This document shows positions 6,153-14,410 of a DNA stretch of 22,449 nucleotides, one piece after another. The translations under genes and the position numbers were made by a program. Each line of letters begins with the position of its first letter. Within the stretch, counting starts at the first letter, position 1. The notes beneath the pieces were generated by a model. It was not told the origin of the DNA. It worked only from the letters and a program-made list of their open reading frames with translations, and ran no database searches. Where the stretch lies: the IMG/VR virus record IMGVR_UViG_3300042197_003000, positions 1 through 22,449 of that record; one strand, written 5' to 3'. The stretch comes from a virus.

Positions 6153-6288
6153 TACGTTTTTTCTTCTTTCTGCGTTTGGAAATCATGTAGGGGGCTGGGG
6201 CACTATAACCAGCGACAGCTCCACCGCCTAGTGTCATTGATTCCTTTAATAATTGTTCATAAATTTTGAGTAATAAAGTTTCGTTCAT
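6124..6288 (-). CDS. 54-aa Gly-rich/basic small protein
   Basis: A short reading frame fills the gap between the HD-fold gene and the DUF3310 gene. It has a good Shine-Dalgarno (AGGA eight bases before the ATG) and overlaps the DUF3310 start by 29 nt in another frame. The product has an N-terminal amphipathic helix (MNETLLLKIYEQLLKES), then TLGGGAVAGYSAPAPY, then a strongly basic stretch SKRRKKKKRNG. GG(G)xVAGY-type motifs recur in small phage proteins of unknown function. The basic patch suggests binding to nucleic acid or to an acidic partner. I cannot assign a function. Confidence 0.55.
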   Translation of the reverse strand: MNETLLLKIYEQLLKESMTLGGGAVAGYSAPAPYMISKRRKKKKRNGQSQPTTL

Positions 6289-6311
6289 CTATTAATCCTG
6301 TTTAAGATTAA

Positions 6312-6932
6312 TTATGACTCCAATAATTGACGAGATAAATATTTTTCTCTTTCATACGCCATATCAATCGCATGAGTACATAATTGCACCATTTGAGAGA
6401 CGTTATGTAGATAAAATCGATTTTCTTCTAAATGAAAACCAGTACTACATAAAATACCTATCATTTCCTCAGGTGATAATTGCACACCAAAATGTTGTAA
6501 GAGGAAGAGAGTGCGATGAGGAACTGACATTTTAGGACATTGTGGGTTATAATCGTATAATTGACCGAGTTTATTACGATGCCATTCACTCTTTTGTTCT
6601 ACAAATTGATCATGTTCTAAATCGCCTAAACGACCTAAAGGAAAAAGTAAGGTAATCATGGCTAGTGATTTACGAGACATTTCCAAAATTTCAGTATCTA
6701 GATTTTTAGCCATTTTATTAGCGAAGCGAAAGGAATCCAACGCAAATTTAATGATATTCCCTGGACCGCAATAACCGTCTTCAATTTTAGTTGAATAGGT
6801 AGAAAGTAACAGGCGTTCACCTAACTCGTTGATCATAGTGTCGAGCTGCGGATTTTTAAAGAGAGCAATATAACTAGTATATTGAGCGAATAAATCGGTT
6901 AATTCATTTTCAGTCATGATATGATGAGTCAT
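6312..6932 (-). CDS. Degenerate HD-domain-fold phage protein
   Basis: The 206-aa protein resembles phage HD-domain (phosphohydrolase-fold) proteins in its C-terminal two-thirds. Matching segments are KLGQLYDYNPQCPKMSVPHRTLF, LLQHFGVQLSPEEMIGIL, TGFHLEENRFYL and CTHAIDMAYEREK, all in the order the family uses. The defining metal-binding dyad appears to be lost. Where the family has ALxHDLGKxGD this protein has ITLLFPLGRLGD (residues 93-104), with HD replaced by FP and K by R. The expected first His is replaced by a GPGNIIKFALDS context. It is therefore probably not an active phosphohydrolase, but a binding or regulatory relative. It sits directly after the polymerase gene (2-nt gap), so the two are likely co-translated. 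A second ATG five codons in (6917) is possible. Confidence 0.55.
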   Translation of the reverse strand: MTHHIMTENELTDLFAQYTSYIALFKNPQLDTMINELGERLLLSTYSTKIEDGYCGPGNIIKFALDSFRFANKMAKNLDTEILEMSRKSLAMITLLFPLGRLGDLEHDQFVEQKSEWHRNKLGQLYDYNPQCPKMSVPHRTLFLLQHFGVQLSPEEMIGILCSTGFHLEENRFYLHNVSQMVQLCTHAIDMAYEREKYLSRQLLES

Positions 6933-6934
6933 GA

Positions 6935-7963
6935 TTAAATCTTTCTGTGAGAAATAGTTTCAATATTTAAAGGAAATTGACCGAAGTCTTTAAAATTATA
7001 ACCAGTATTAATTAAATTTACAAATTTTTCTTTACTATTTTGTGCCACATCTACCAACATAGCATCATGAATAAGCGCGACTGGTCGCATCTCTTCGTTG
7101 AATTGTTCAGTAAACCATAAGAAGCCTGCCAACGCCACATCCACGGCTGTTCCTTGAATATACCCGTTTAAAACTTGATGTAGATGCACGTCTGGTGACC
7201 ATTTAATAGGGCGGCCAAAATGCGTCTGGTGATATCCAGATGCATCACGTTGCATCGCAAGAGATAAAATATAGTTTATATTAAAATACTCTAAAACTTT
7301 CATCCTGATAGCTCTAGATTTATCAGCCGAAAATTCACCAATCGTCATTTCTTCTCCTAAACCATAGAGAATGGAAATCACAGCTCTCTTCATCACAGTC
7401 CGATCAACTAAAAAATCGAGACTATCACAAATCTCTTGGTAAATATCGTCTGAGGCTTTTAAACCTGAAATATAACGGGCGACACGAGGTTCTAGCGATT
7501 TAAAATCAATCATTAAGATTTCACCTTCAGAAAAACTGCTCTTTAAGATATTACGATATTTCTTTGGTAAGTTCATGATTTTAGCTCCATGACTGACGCT
7601 GAGACGACCTGTAATAATTTCAGAACGAGTATATTGAATTTTTTCGTTATCTTTGAAGGTATTCAAGAGTGAAATATTCCCGTCATGTTTTTCTAGTTTT
7701 TTATAGACACCTAATAGGAGGCGGTCAACTTTGATTGGATATAGTTGATCAAAGAGACGGGAGTTATTTAAGAGTAAAGTGGCATAATTTTTGGTATCTT
7801 TCTTTTTGATATCGCGAATAATTTCCTGACGTTCTTTTTCATAGTCAGCTAAAAAATGATCAGGAATGGAATGTTTATGAAAAGGTAAATGATGTTGAGA
7901 GAAAAATTTCTTAAATTTGAGAAAAGGTTCTTGTTCATCAAATAATTGATAAATTTCTTGCAT
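6935..7963 (-). CDS. Short family A DNA polymerase (palm/fingers only)
   Basis: This 342-aa protein carries every polymerase motif of family A. A template/primer segment TGRLSVSHGAKIMNLPKKYR (119-136) comes first. Motif A is DFKSLEPR (D153, E158). Motif B is R-x3-K-x7-YG on the fingers O-helix (R188, K192, Y200, G201). FGRPIKW and N-GYIQGTAVD follow, and motif C is IHDAMLVDV (H299, D300). The two catalytic aspartates are present. Motif C reads HDA where nearly all relatives have HDE, and the position equal to E. coli F762 is Ile. Only about 110 residues precede the first motif, so there is no 3'-5' exonuclease domain and at most a reduced thumb. A normal Klenow-type enzyme needs about 600 residues. 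The upstream gene is not an exonuclease. The missing domains may be encoded elsewhere, or this is a specialised proofreading-less polymerase. Confidence 0.85.
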   Translation of the reverse strand: MQEIYQLFDEQEPFLKFKKFFSQHHLPFHKHSIPDHFLADYEKERQEIIRDIKKKDTKNYATLLLNNSRLFDQLYPIKVDRLLLGVYKKLEKHDGNISLLNTFKDNEKIQYTRSEIITGRLSVSHGAKIMNLPKKYRNILKSSFSEGEILMIDFKSLEPRVARYISGLKASDDIYQEICDSLDFLVDRTVMKRAVISILYGLGEEMTIGEFSADKSRAIRMKVLEYFNINYILSLAMQRDASGYHQTHFGRPIKWSPDVHLHQVLNGYIQGTAVDVALAGFLWFTEQFNEEMRPVALIHDAMLVDVAQNSKEKFVNLINTGYNFKDFGQFPLNIETISHRKI

Positions 7964-7980
7964 AAAATATTACTTTAAAG

Positions 7981-9159
7981 TTAAAGTTGTTCAATATTAA
8001 GTTGTAATATTTTATTTACGAATAGCTTTTTATACACATTTTGTAAAGAAATAATTTTTTTATCACCTGACTTAATAGTAACATTAGAAGGATTAGGATA
8101 AAGTTCATCAGGTCTAAAATTAATAACATGAAATCCAGGAGAATGATATGTAAATAAAAAAGTTTTTACGTCGCTGGTTTTAAAATCTATATCGTAATAA
8201 TTACCTCGTGCATTCACGTTTTTTATTTTTTGATCAAAATTATCTTTCTTTTTTTTATCATTTGGTATTACACTGTCATTTAATATACAACTTTTCCAAT
8301 ATAATTTTCTTGCGTCTGATTCGTCTTTATTAGTATTAGCAAAAAATGTAGGATTATTATAACTTCCTAAATTTTTTATAGGTGAAATATTAAATGAAAA
8401 AGAAGTGTTAGGATTGTTATTAATAATTTCAATTTCTTGTTGTGAATTTAAAACACAAGTCAAAGTATCTTGTAAAAAGAAAAGACCAGATAATTTATCT
8501 TTTTCTATTAATTTCGGATGATTTGCTTTTTGATTTTCTTTTGATGTATCATTATATATAAATCTTAAAAATTGTGTATATGTCATCCCATCATGTGACA
8601 TTTCATATATTGAAATATCAAAAAAATCTTTAAAATCAGCTTGTTTTCTTTTTAAAATTTCTAATACTTGCTCATAAAGTTGATCTTCAAAATATTTTGT
8701 TTGTATTCTTGGCGTTGTTTTAATATCGTTACCATTTTTAGTAAATTCAAAATCTATTTGAAAAGGTAACTTTTTAATACTCATTACAATTATTATTTTC
8801 TTTTGATTGAAATAAACTGGAAATGCGATATTAAATAATGCTATTTTAAAAATATCTGTACTTTTATTTCCTAATAATTCTGTCGTTATCGTTTCATTAA
8901 ATTCAAAGTTTTTAGATACAGATGATTTATCATTTTTAATATTTTCTTTAAAGTCTTTATTTTCATAAATATTTTGACTGAGCTCTTTTTTATCTTTAAA
9001 AAAAAAATCTGTTACGTACCAACCCACTTTAGGTTCTTTTACAGCCATAAATTCATTAATTATTAGTTCATCATTTTCTGCATTAGAAATATTTGCGTAA
9101 TTTGATGAAAATAGTAATTTTTTTGAATATTCATCTTCGCTTATTTTAATTTGTGTCAT
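7981..9159 (-). CDS. Unknown ~390-aa protein, last gene of the tail cluster
   Basis: I do not recognise this 392-aa product. It is very rich in Lys, Asn, Ile and Phe, and the DNA is more AT-rich than its neighbours. There is no signal peptide, no clear membrane span and no catalytic motif. Mid-protein strands (KIALFNIAFPVYFN, KIIIVMSIKKLPFQ) and a C-terminal segment SPGFHVINFRPDELYPNPSNVT look beta-rich, as in a virion structural protein. It follows the 391-aa gene by 13 nt and precedes the polymerase by 17 nt. It could therefore belong to the baseplate module or be an insertion at the junction of the two modules. AAGG lies ahead of the ATG. Confidence 0.65.
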   Translation of the reverse strand: MTQIKISEDEYSKKLLFSSNYANISNAENDELIINEFMAVKEPKVGWYVTDFFFKDKKELSQNIYENKDFKENIKNDKSSVSKNFEFNETITTELLGNKSTDIFKIALFNIAFPVYFNQKKIIIVMSIKKLPFQIDFEFTKNGNDIKTTPRIQTKYFEDQLYEQVLEILKRKQADFKDFFDISIYEMSHDGMTYTQFLRFIYNDTSKENQKANHPKLIEKDKLSGLFFLQDTLTCVLNSQQEIEIINNNPNTSFSFNISPIKNLGSYNNPTFFANTNKDESDARKLYWKSCILNDSVIPNDKKKKDNFDQKIKNVNARGNYYDIDFKTSDVKTFLFTYHSPGFHVINFRPDELYPNPSNVTIKSGDKKIISLQNVYKKLFVNKILQLNIEQL

Positions 9160-9172
9160 TTTTTAACCTTTA

Positions 9173-10348
9173 TTAACTTTTAATAAATAAAACACGTCCA
9201 TCTAATGTATATACATCGCCTGCAGAAGTGTTGCTAATTTTTAAATATTCTCTGTTTTCAGCTGTAATTTTTAATGTAGAGTTGTCTGTAGCGTCTTTAA
9301 TTTTATATGTTAAAGTTTGATCTACTACTGCATCTGGATCATAACTATCTTTTAAATATTTAGGTAATTGAAAATTTTTAAATGTAAATTCTATTTCATC
9401 TGTTTCATTTCCATATTCATTGTATATTTTTTTATTAACAGCATGAGACCAATTTGTATATCCACTTAATTCATCATTAATATATCCATCCCAAAATGCC
9501 ATTACAAATAATTCTAAATTATTAGGATTGTTTCCCATTGTTCCTATTGTTCCTTTCCCACCATAAATTTTTTGCATAATTGTATTTTCTGCTGCAATTG
9601 CAGCGTCAGTATCCTCTTGTTTCACGTGTCCATAAGGATTTGTATAATCTTTATCCTTTAACAGTTTTAAAAGATCTCCATTGCAGCTGAATTTATTATT
9701 TAGAGCAGCATTTACAATTGCCCAACATATTAAGTTATATTCCCTTTGTAATAATTCTGTTGATGAATCAGTAGTTGAGCTTCCTCTTTCACGACTTAGA
9801 ATAAAAGCCATAATTTTAACAATTCTTCTAAAATTTTTTTTATTATTTCCTTTATTTAGAAGAGTATTTAAATCACTTTTTATTTCATTTCTTTTTTTCT
9901 CTAAATCGTCTCTTTCACCAAAATTTAAACCTAGTCGTAAAATTTTAGGATTTAATGTAATTCTTAATCTATTATCACTAACCGTTTTTGTTGTTGCAAC
10001 GTTATTTAAAATGTTTTTTTTGAATAAAGGATAATCTTCAGATAAATTTCTAGAAAGTTTATATTCTTTTTCATATTTAGTAATATCTTCATGTTGAAAA
10101 TAGTTACCATCAGCTGTGTAATTATTAAATTCAAATTCAGTTTTAGAGCTGAAAGTATTGAATATCGTTTCGCTTCCTGTAATTTCTTTATATCTTGCTA
10201 CTGCACTTGCCATAGTATATTTAGGTTTAGCTTCTAATCCTGCCGGAGGTGGTGTGTCTTTAACAATTCTTGATAAACTAGTTTGTAATATAACACTAAA
10301 TAAATTATCATATGCAAAATTATATTGTGGTCGTGAAGGTGAAGTCAT
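9173..10348 (-). CDS. Putative virion-associated protein, possible cell-wall hydrolase domain
   Basis: A 391-aa product with no confident family. The N-terminal part (to about 190) is rich in Asn, Lys and Glu and contains SSKTEFEFNNYTADGN. The central part (about 195-320) has a layout like SleB-type or related cell-wall hydrolases: a helix ending KIMAFILSRERG (a possible catalytic Glu), then NLICWAIVNAALNNK where the family has a WxxxNRA-type helix, and later VMAFWDGYIND leading to GYTNWSHAVNKK. If so, it could be a baseplate lysin that opens the cell wall during injection. The C-terminal 60 residues look like a small beta domain ending VYTLDGRVLFIKS. It has the same AT-rich composition as its downstream neighbour and a strong Shine-Dalgarno (AAAAGGAAAA). 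The domain call is pattern-based only. Confidence 0.5.
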   Translation of the reverse strand: MTSPSRPQYNFAYDNLFSVILQTSLSRIVKDTPPPAGLEAKPKYTMASAVARYKEITGSETIFNTFSSKTEFEFNNYTADGNYFQHEDITKYEKEYKLSRNLSEDYPLFKKNILNNVATTKTVSDNRLRITLNPKILRLGLNFGERDDLEKKRNEIKSDLNTLLNKGNNKKNFRRIVKIMAFILSRERGSSTTDSSTELLQREYNLICWAIVNAALNNKFSCNGDLLKLLKDKDYTNPYGHVKQEDTDAAIAAENTIMQKIYGGKGTIGTMGNNPNNLELFVMAFWDGYINDELSGYTNWSHAVNKKIYNEYGNETDEIEFTFKNFQLPKYLKDSYDPDAVVDQTLTYKIKDATDNSTLKITAENREYLKISNTSAGDVYTLDGRVLFIKS

Positions 10349-10371
10349 TTTTTTCCTTTTTTTATCATATA

Positions 10372-13300
10372 TTATGATGGTGTAGCATGATTAATTCGAA
10401 TATTAAGCTGATATCGTGTAATACTAGATGTCACGGTATTAGGCGCGGCTCGATCAGTAGTAGTATTAGTTGTAACTGAGACGGGTTTATTTTGGATTTC
10501 TTCAATTTTCTTACTTACATCTGCAGCTTTAATATCATTCCATTCTGATACTGCTTTAAAAAATGAGGCAATTGCTGTAGCTTCAGCTTCAAATTGGCTG
10601 TAGACGTCTTTTTGTACTAAGGTTAGATCTGTGGTGAATTTACCAGGCGAAATGCTATGCTTAATACCGTTGATAAAATACATATTATCAATGGAAGTGC
10701 CAGTGTTAAAATCTAAAAAAATTAATTGTGAAAAATTTACAATAGGACAACCAATAATTTGGGCTGAGGCTTGGGCCGGAATTACCCACATAGGAGCATT
10801 ATTCATTTGATTAAATAATTCAAAATCATATTTGGTAGGTTCCTTTTCGGCCTCTTCTCCATTTTGTTGCATTAACAACATGGTGGAATATTTAGCATCT
10901 TGATTAGTTGTAATATTTCCACTTAACAAAGCGCTATTAGATTGTCCAAATGTTAATGAAGGCATATAAGTTTTAAAAAAAGATTTCATATTAGAGAATG
11001 TTTTAATTTTATCATTACTTTTTACATTAATTGCAATTGTTTTAATTTTACTATTTTCCAAAGGTAAAGCAAAATTAATATCTGTAATAGGTATTATTGC
11101 ATTTTCACTATCCTTTAATACAATTAAACCATCTTTAATTAAGGTATATATTTGTGAGCTAGTATCAGCGCTAATAGCTTCCTGAACATTCGTAATTACT
11201 TTTTCGATACTTTTGGTATTTGCAGGTATGTTTTGTGTTGATTCATCAGCACTTTTTTCTTTTTTCTGCTTTGGTTTTTTAGGGTTATCTTCTTTTTTCT
11301 GAGGTTGTGTAGCTTTTGCTTCTTTTTGTAAATTAGCAATACTGGTTCTAGCGTTTTTAATTTTAGCTCTTAGTACTGTAATACCTGAAATTGCTGTGCG
11401 ATAATCATTTTTTTGTAAATTTGACATTAATTCAGTGACTGATTCAAATGGATTGTCTAAATTATCATAAAAACTAATTCTTAAAATAGATGCATTTGCA
11501 TCATTTTCATGATAAGTTGAATCAAAATTCATAACAACTTTAGGCACATTAAATGTTAGATCAAAAATACCTTTATTAATCTCGTTTAATTGATTTAAGG
11601 CTTCACTGTCAAATTTAACTTTATTGTCTTGTTGTGGTTGGGGTGGAGATCCACCATAATATTGTTTATAAATGGCAGCTTTAACAGCATTAGTTTGAAC
11701 ATTAATTGCTCTCTTTTTTTCTTCAGCAGTTCGAGTTGTATTAATACTGATTTCGCTTGAATTATTTTCTGAAAATTTAAAATATTCTCCTAATCCATAT
11801 ACAGCCGCTGCTTTTTCATTCACAGCCATATTTAAAATAAATTCCAAAATACCTTCATAAGATAATCTTGAAGCGCTATTTAATAATTTAACTAATCTAT
11901 TTTTAAACAATTTAATATCCACAGGAATGGAAGCAATATTTAAAAAACTCGCTTGAATTGCTTTTCCATTTAAATTATAAAACACAAATTGTATCTCATC
12001 GTATTTTTTATCTTCAATAACTAATCTTCGACCAATAATCGATGTTAATAATTTACCTAAACTAATCCATTCTTTAGAATCATAACCCGGACTTGTAATT
12101 ACAGTTGCATTTCTTACAGCTGATTCATTATCTTTAATTTTTCCTAAATGTTGATTCCACCAATCTTCATCTACAAAAGGATCATTAGTCTTGCTATCAT
12201 GTGTATTAAAAAATGGAAAATGTTGTTCTATTATCTTTTCCTTAGCTGTAGAATATGCTGTTAGACTCTTTTTAGCCTCAGTAATGGTGGTTAATAGATC
12301 TCTTGTGTAATTTTTATTTAATCCTTGTGTATTATTAATAATATTCTCTATACTCTTTAATGTTGTTTCATTTAAATTTTCAATTGAAATATCTTTCACG
12401 ACCGTATTTAATTCTGCAAAGCCTGTTGATTCTTCGGCACTTGTCTCCTCTACTCTTGTTACTTGACCTCCGACTGAATAGACACTTCTAGCCTTTTTTT
12501 GAAATTTTCTAGCCGTAGCCTCGGTTTTAATAATTTCAATAAAATCATTTAAATTTGTTTGTAATTTAGCAATGTCAATATCTTGACGAAATGATAAACC
12601 ACGTAATTCAGCAGGACCTTTCATGGCTAAGCTGAGTGAGATATTAACAGATCCATTTTGATTGATAGTATATGAACTATTAACAATGATATATTTTTCG
12701 CGAACTTTCAGACTATTTAAAAATTCAGCAATCGGATTTTCCGAATATTGTACATCCTGCCCGTTAATGCTTACTACAGTCGTCTTACCATAATCAGTAT
12801 CGCCTAAATTACTTTGCCAACCGTATTCTAAAATAATTTCTGATGATACAGTGTTTAATAATTCAGGTTTAATAAAAGGGGCGATTTGAGACATACGGGC
12901 TTTATCATATAAAACCAATTCCATTGTGGCTGTTTTATAGAATAATAAGCCTTTGGTAGGTCTGACGTCAAAGGATAAATTATTAATGGTCATAAAAGGC
13001 CTAAACTTATCCACCATTGCATTAGGATTATTATCAATATTATAATCACCATTGACCATTGTTTGTGGAGCAAAAAAAATCGCGTTATTTAAAAATTGAC
13101 GATTATATGTTTTTTTAATTCGGGTTTGCTGTTCATTACGACTAGTCTTAACAGAATTTCTAATTGTCGTTAATTCATCAACTTTAAAATCTCCATTGAT
13201 CGCTTTCGCAGTATCTAACACGCTGTCATAATTTGATTTGCCATTTTCATCCTTAATAAAATAATCATCCCCTAAAATAAAATTATTTAAACTTGCCGTT

Positions 13301-14031
13301 AAATATGCCTTGGAATTAGTATTAGTGTTGGAGCCAACTTCTGCTGTATTTCGAGTGACTTTTTGCGGAATTAAAAATTCAGCATTCACATAAGGAATAG
13401 CCATACTCATATCTAACGTACTAATCATGTTAAAAAACAAATCTAATTCCTGACTATTTTTAAAACACCCACGAAACTCAGGATTTAACACCTGTATCAC
13501 ACTTAATCCAGGATTATTACGATTACGTAAATAAGGATATTTTATATTTTCATTAATACCGTCTAAATTATTTATTAAATTAATTTTATCTTTTTTGTCT
13601 GTTTCTGCTGTTGTTTCCGTGCCATATAACATGGTATTAATATCAATCTTAGATAAAACGTTAGGAATAGAGTTGTCACTTAACTGAGAAATTGCTTTAA
13701 ATTCTTTTGGCGAAATATATGTAATTTTAAAAGCTTTATCTAAATCTTTAATTTCTTTTATTTCATTTAAAATTTCATTAGTAAATTTACCATAAGTCGT
13801 AACTGATTGTAATAATTGTGATATTAAAGCCGGCTCAATTTGATTAGGACCTGTGCCAATAGGTAATCTCCTTTTTTTTAATATTTCATTTGGAGATAAT
13901 GCGTCATTAGAACTACTTTTTATGTTAATGAGTCTTTCAATTAAATTTTCATTACTTAAAATAGGTAAAAATTTACCAAAGTTATTTTTTTCAAATATTC
14001 GAGTGGTATTTGATTTTTTAATAGTTGCCAT
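10372..14031 (-). CDS. Very large baseplate hub-like structural protein
   Basis: A 1219-aa tail protein, three times the size of T4 gp27. Near residues 350-400, LSFDVRPTKGLLFYKTATMELVLYDKARM followed by SEIILEYGWQ and, after it, an INQNGSVNISLSLAM strand pair resembles the beta-barrel domains of phage hub proteins. A charged low-complexity linker (Lys/Pro/Gln-rich, about residues 905-930) separates this from the C-terminal part. There, PMWVIPAQASAQIIGCPIVNFSQLIFLDF and YFINGIKHSISPGKFTTDLTLVQ (about 1075-1135) match the late hub/gpD-type pattern in which a final H-x-I-x-x-G-x-F-x-T-x-L-x-L strand closes the barrel. The extra mass around the linker and between barrels is unknown. No membrane spans. 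No Shine-Dalgarno is obvious before the ATG, but a late-promoter-like octamer lies 26 nt upstream. The gene sits between the gp53-like and the 391-aa gene. Confidence 0.6.
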   Translation of the reverse strand: MATIKKSNTTRIFEKNNFGKFLPILSNENLIERLINIKSSSNDALSPNEILKKRRLPIGTGPNQIEPALISQLLQSVTTYGKFTNEILNEIKEIKDLDKAFKITYISPKEFKAISQLSDNSIPNVLSKIDINTMLYGTETTAETDKKDKINLINNLDGINENIKYPYLRNRNNPGLSVIQVLNPEFRGCFKNSQELDLFFNMISTLDMSMAIPYVNAEFLIPQKVTRNTAEVGSNTNTNSKAYLTASLNNFILGDDYFIKDENGKSNYDSVLDTAKAINGDFKVDELTTIRNSVKTSRNEQQTRIKKTYNRQFLNNAIFFAPQTMVNGDYNIDNNPNAMVDKFRPFMTINNLSFDVRPTKGLLFYKTATMELVLYDKARMSQIAPFIKPELLNTVSSEIILEYGWQSNLGDTDYGKTTVVSINGQDVQYSENPIAEFLNSLKVREKYIIVNSSYTINQNGSVNISLSLAMKGPAELRGLSFRQDIDIAKLQTNLNDFIEIIKTEATARKFQKKARSVYSVGGQVTRVEETSAEESTGFAELNTVVKDISIENLNETTLKSIENIINNTQGLNKNYTRDLLTTITEAKKSLTAYSTAKEKIIEQHFPFFNTHDSKTNDPFVDEDWWNQHLGKIKDNESAVRNATVITSPGYDSKEWISLGKLLTSIIGRRLVIEDKKYDEIQFVFYNLNGKAIQASFLNIASIPVDIKLFKNRLVKLLNSASRLSYEGILEFILNMAVNEKAAAVYGLGEYFKFSENNSSEISINTTRTAEEKKRAINVQTNAVKAAIYKQYYGGSPPQPQQDNKVKFDSEALNQLNEINKGIFDLTFNVPKVVMNFDSTYHENDANASILRISFYDNLDNPFESVTELMSNLQKNDYRTAISGITVLRAKIKNARTSIANLQKEAKATQPQKKEDNPKKPKQKKEKSADESTQNIPANTKSIEKVITNVQEAISADTSSQIYTLIKDGLIVLKDSENAIIPITDINFALPLENSKIKTIAINVKSNDKIKTFSNMKSFFKTYMPSLTFGQSNSALLSGNITTNQDAKYSTMLLMQQNGEEAEKEPTKYDFELFNQMNNAPMWVIPAQASAQIIGCPIVNFSQLIFLDFNTGTSIDNMYFINGIKHSISPGKFTTDLTLVQKDVYSQFEAEATAIASFFKAVSEWNDIKAADVSKKIEEIQNKPVSVTTNTTTDRAAPNTVTSSITRYQLNIRINHATPS

Positions 14032-14056
14032 AAATCATTCATTGTCTTTTATATCT

Positions 14057-14064
14057 TATTTATT
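14057..14064 (-). promoter_or_regulatory. Late-promoter-like octamer before the hub-like gene
   Basis: The minus strand reads AATAAATA, seven of eight bases of the T4 late octamer. It ends 26 nt before the ATG of the 1219-aa gene, in the 46-bp gap after the gp53-like gene. The spacing resembles the exact octamer before the 91-aa gene. A single mismatch in AT-rich DNA is weak evidence. Confidence 0.25.
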
Positions 14065-14077
14065 ATACAATGAAAAA

Positions 14078-14389
14078 TTATAAATTAAATCGTCGTTTCA
14101 CGCTATCCTGATTTGGAATTTTAATCCGAGTTTCTTCATTCACCTGCAACCACCAACTAATCCCACTGGCCGCCGCAATCAACCACCAATCCAACCCATT
14201 CCCATAATATCGAGCCGCCAAATGATCCAACCGATCCCCACTCTTAAAAACCAACTCAGTAAACGGAATTTCTCCACTCTCACACGCCTGATATATCTGA
14301 CTACACAACTCACTAGTCGCATACGTCGGACGCCTCAAAATATTATCACCATTCAAATTCAATATATTATTATTCTTATATCTGTTCAT
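14078..14389 (-). CDS. LysM-like / gp53-like baseplate wedge protein
   Basis: A 103-aa protein. Residues about 45-90, VFKSGDRLDHLAARYYGNGLDWWLIAAASG followed by ETRIKIP, match the LysM-like fold of small tail proteins such as T4 gp53 and P2 gpX. The pattern is GDRLDxLAxxYYGxxxxWWxIAxAN, with a closing strand that sets the IP end. T4 gp53 joins neighbouring baseplate wedges. The N-terminal 20 residues (Asn-rich, ILNLNGDNILRRPTY) are a typical beta lead-in. AGAAGGA lies ahead of the ATG. Codon use differs sharply from its neighbours: minus-strand codons end mostly in G or T. The next gene downstream is the hub-like protein. Confidence 0.75.
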   Translation of the reverse strand: MNRYKNNNILNLNGDNILRRPTYATSELCSQIYQACESGEIPFTELVFKSGDRLDHLAARYYGNGLDWWLIAAASGISWWLQVNEETRIKIPNQDSVKRRFNL

Positions 14390-14410
14390 TTTAAATCCTT
14401 CTTTTTATTA

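Noticed and set aside
9681-10034. Plus-strand reading frame of 117 aa, Leu/Phe-rich, looking like a membrane protein
   Set aside because: It is antisense to the Lys/Asn-rich 391-aa gene. Lys and Asn codons read backwards give Leu, Phe and Ile, so the hydrophobicity is an artefact.
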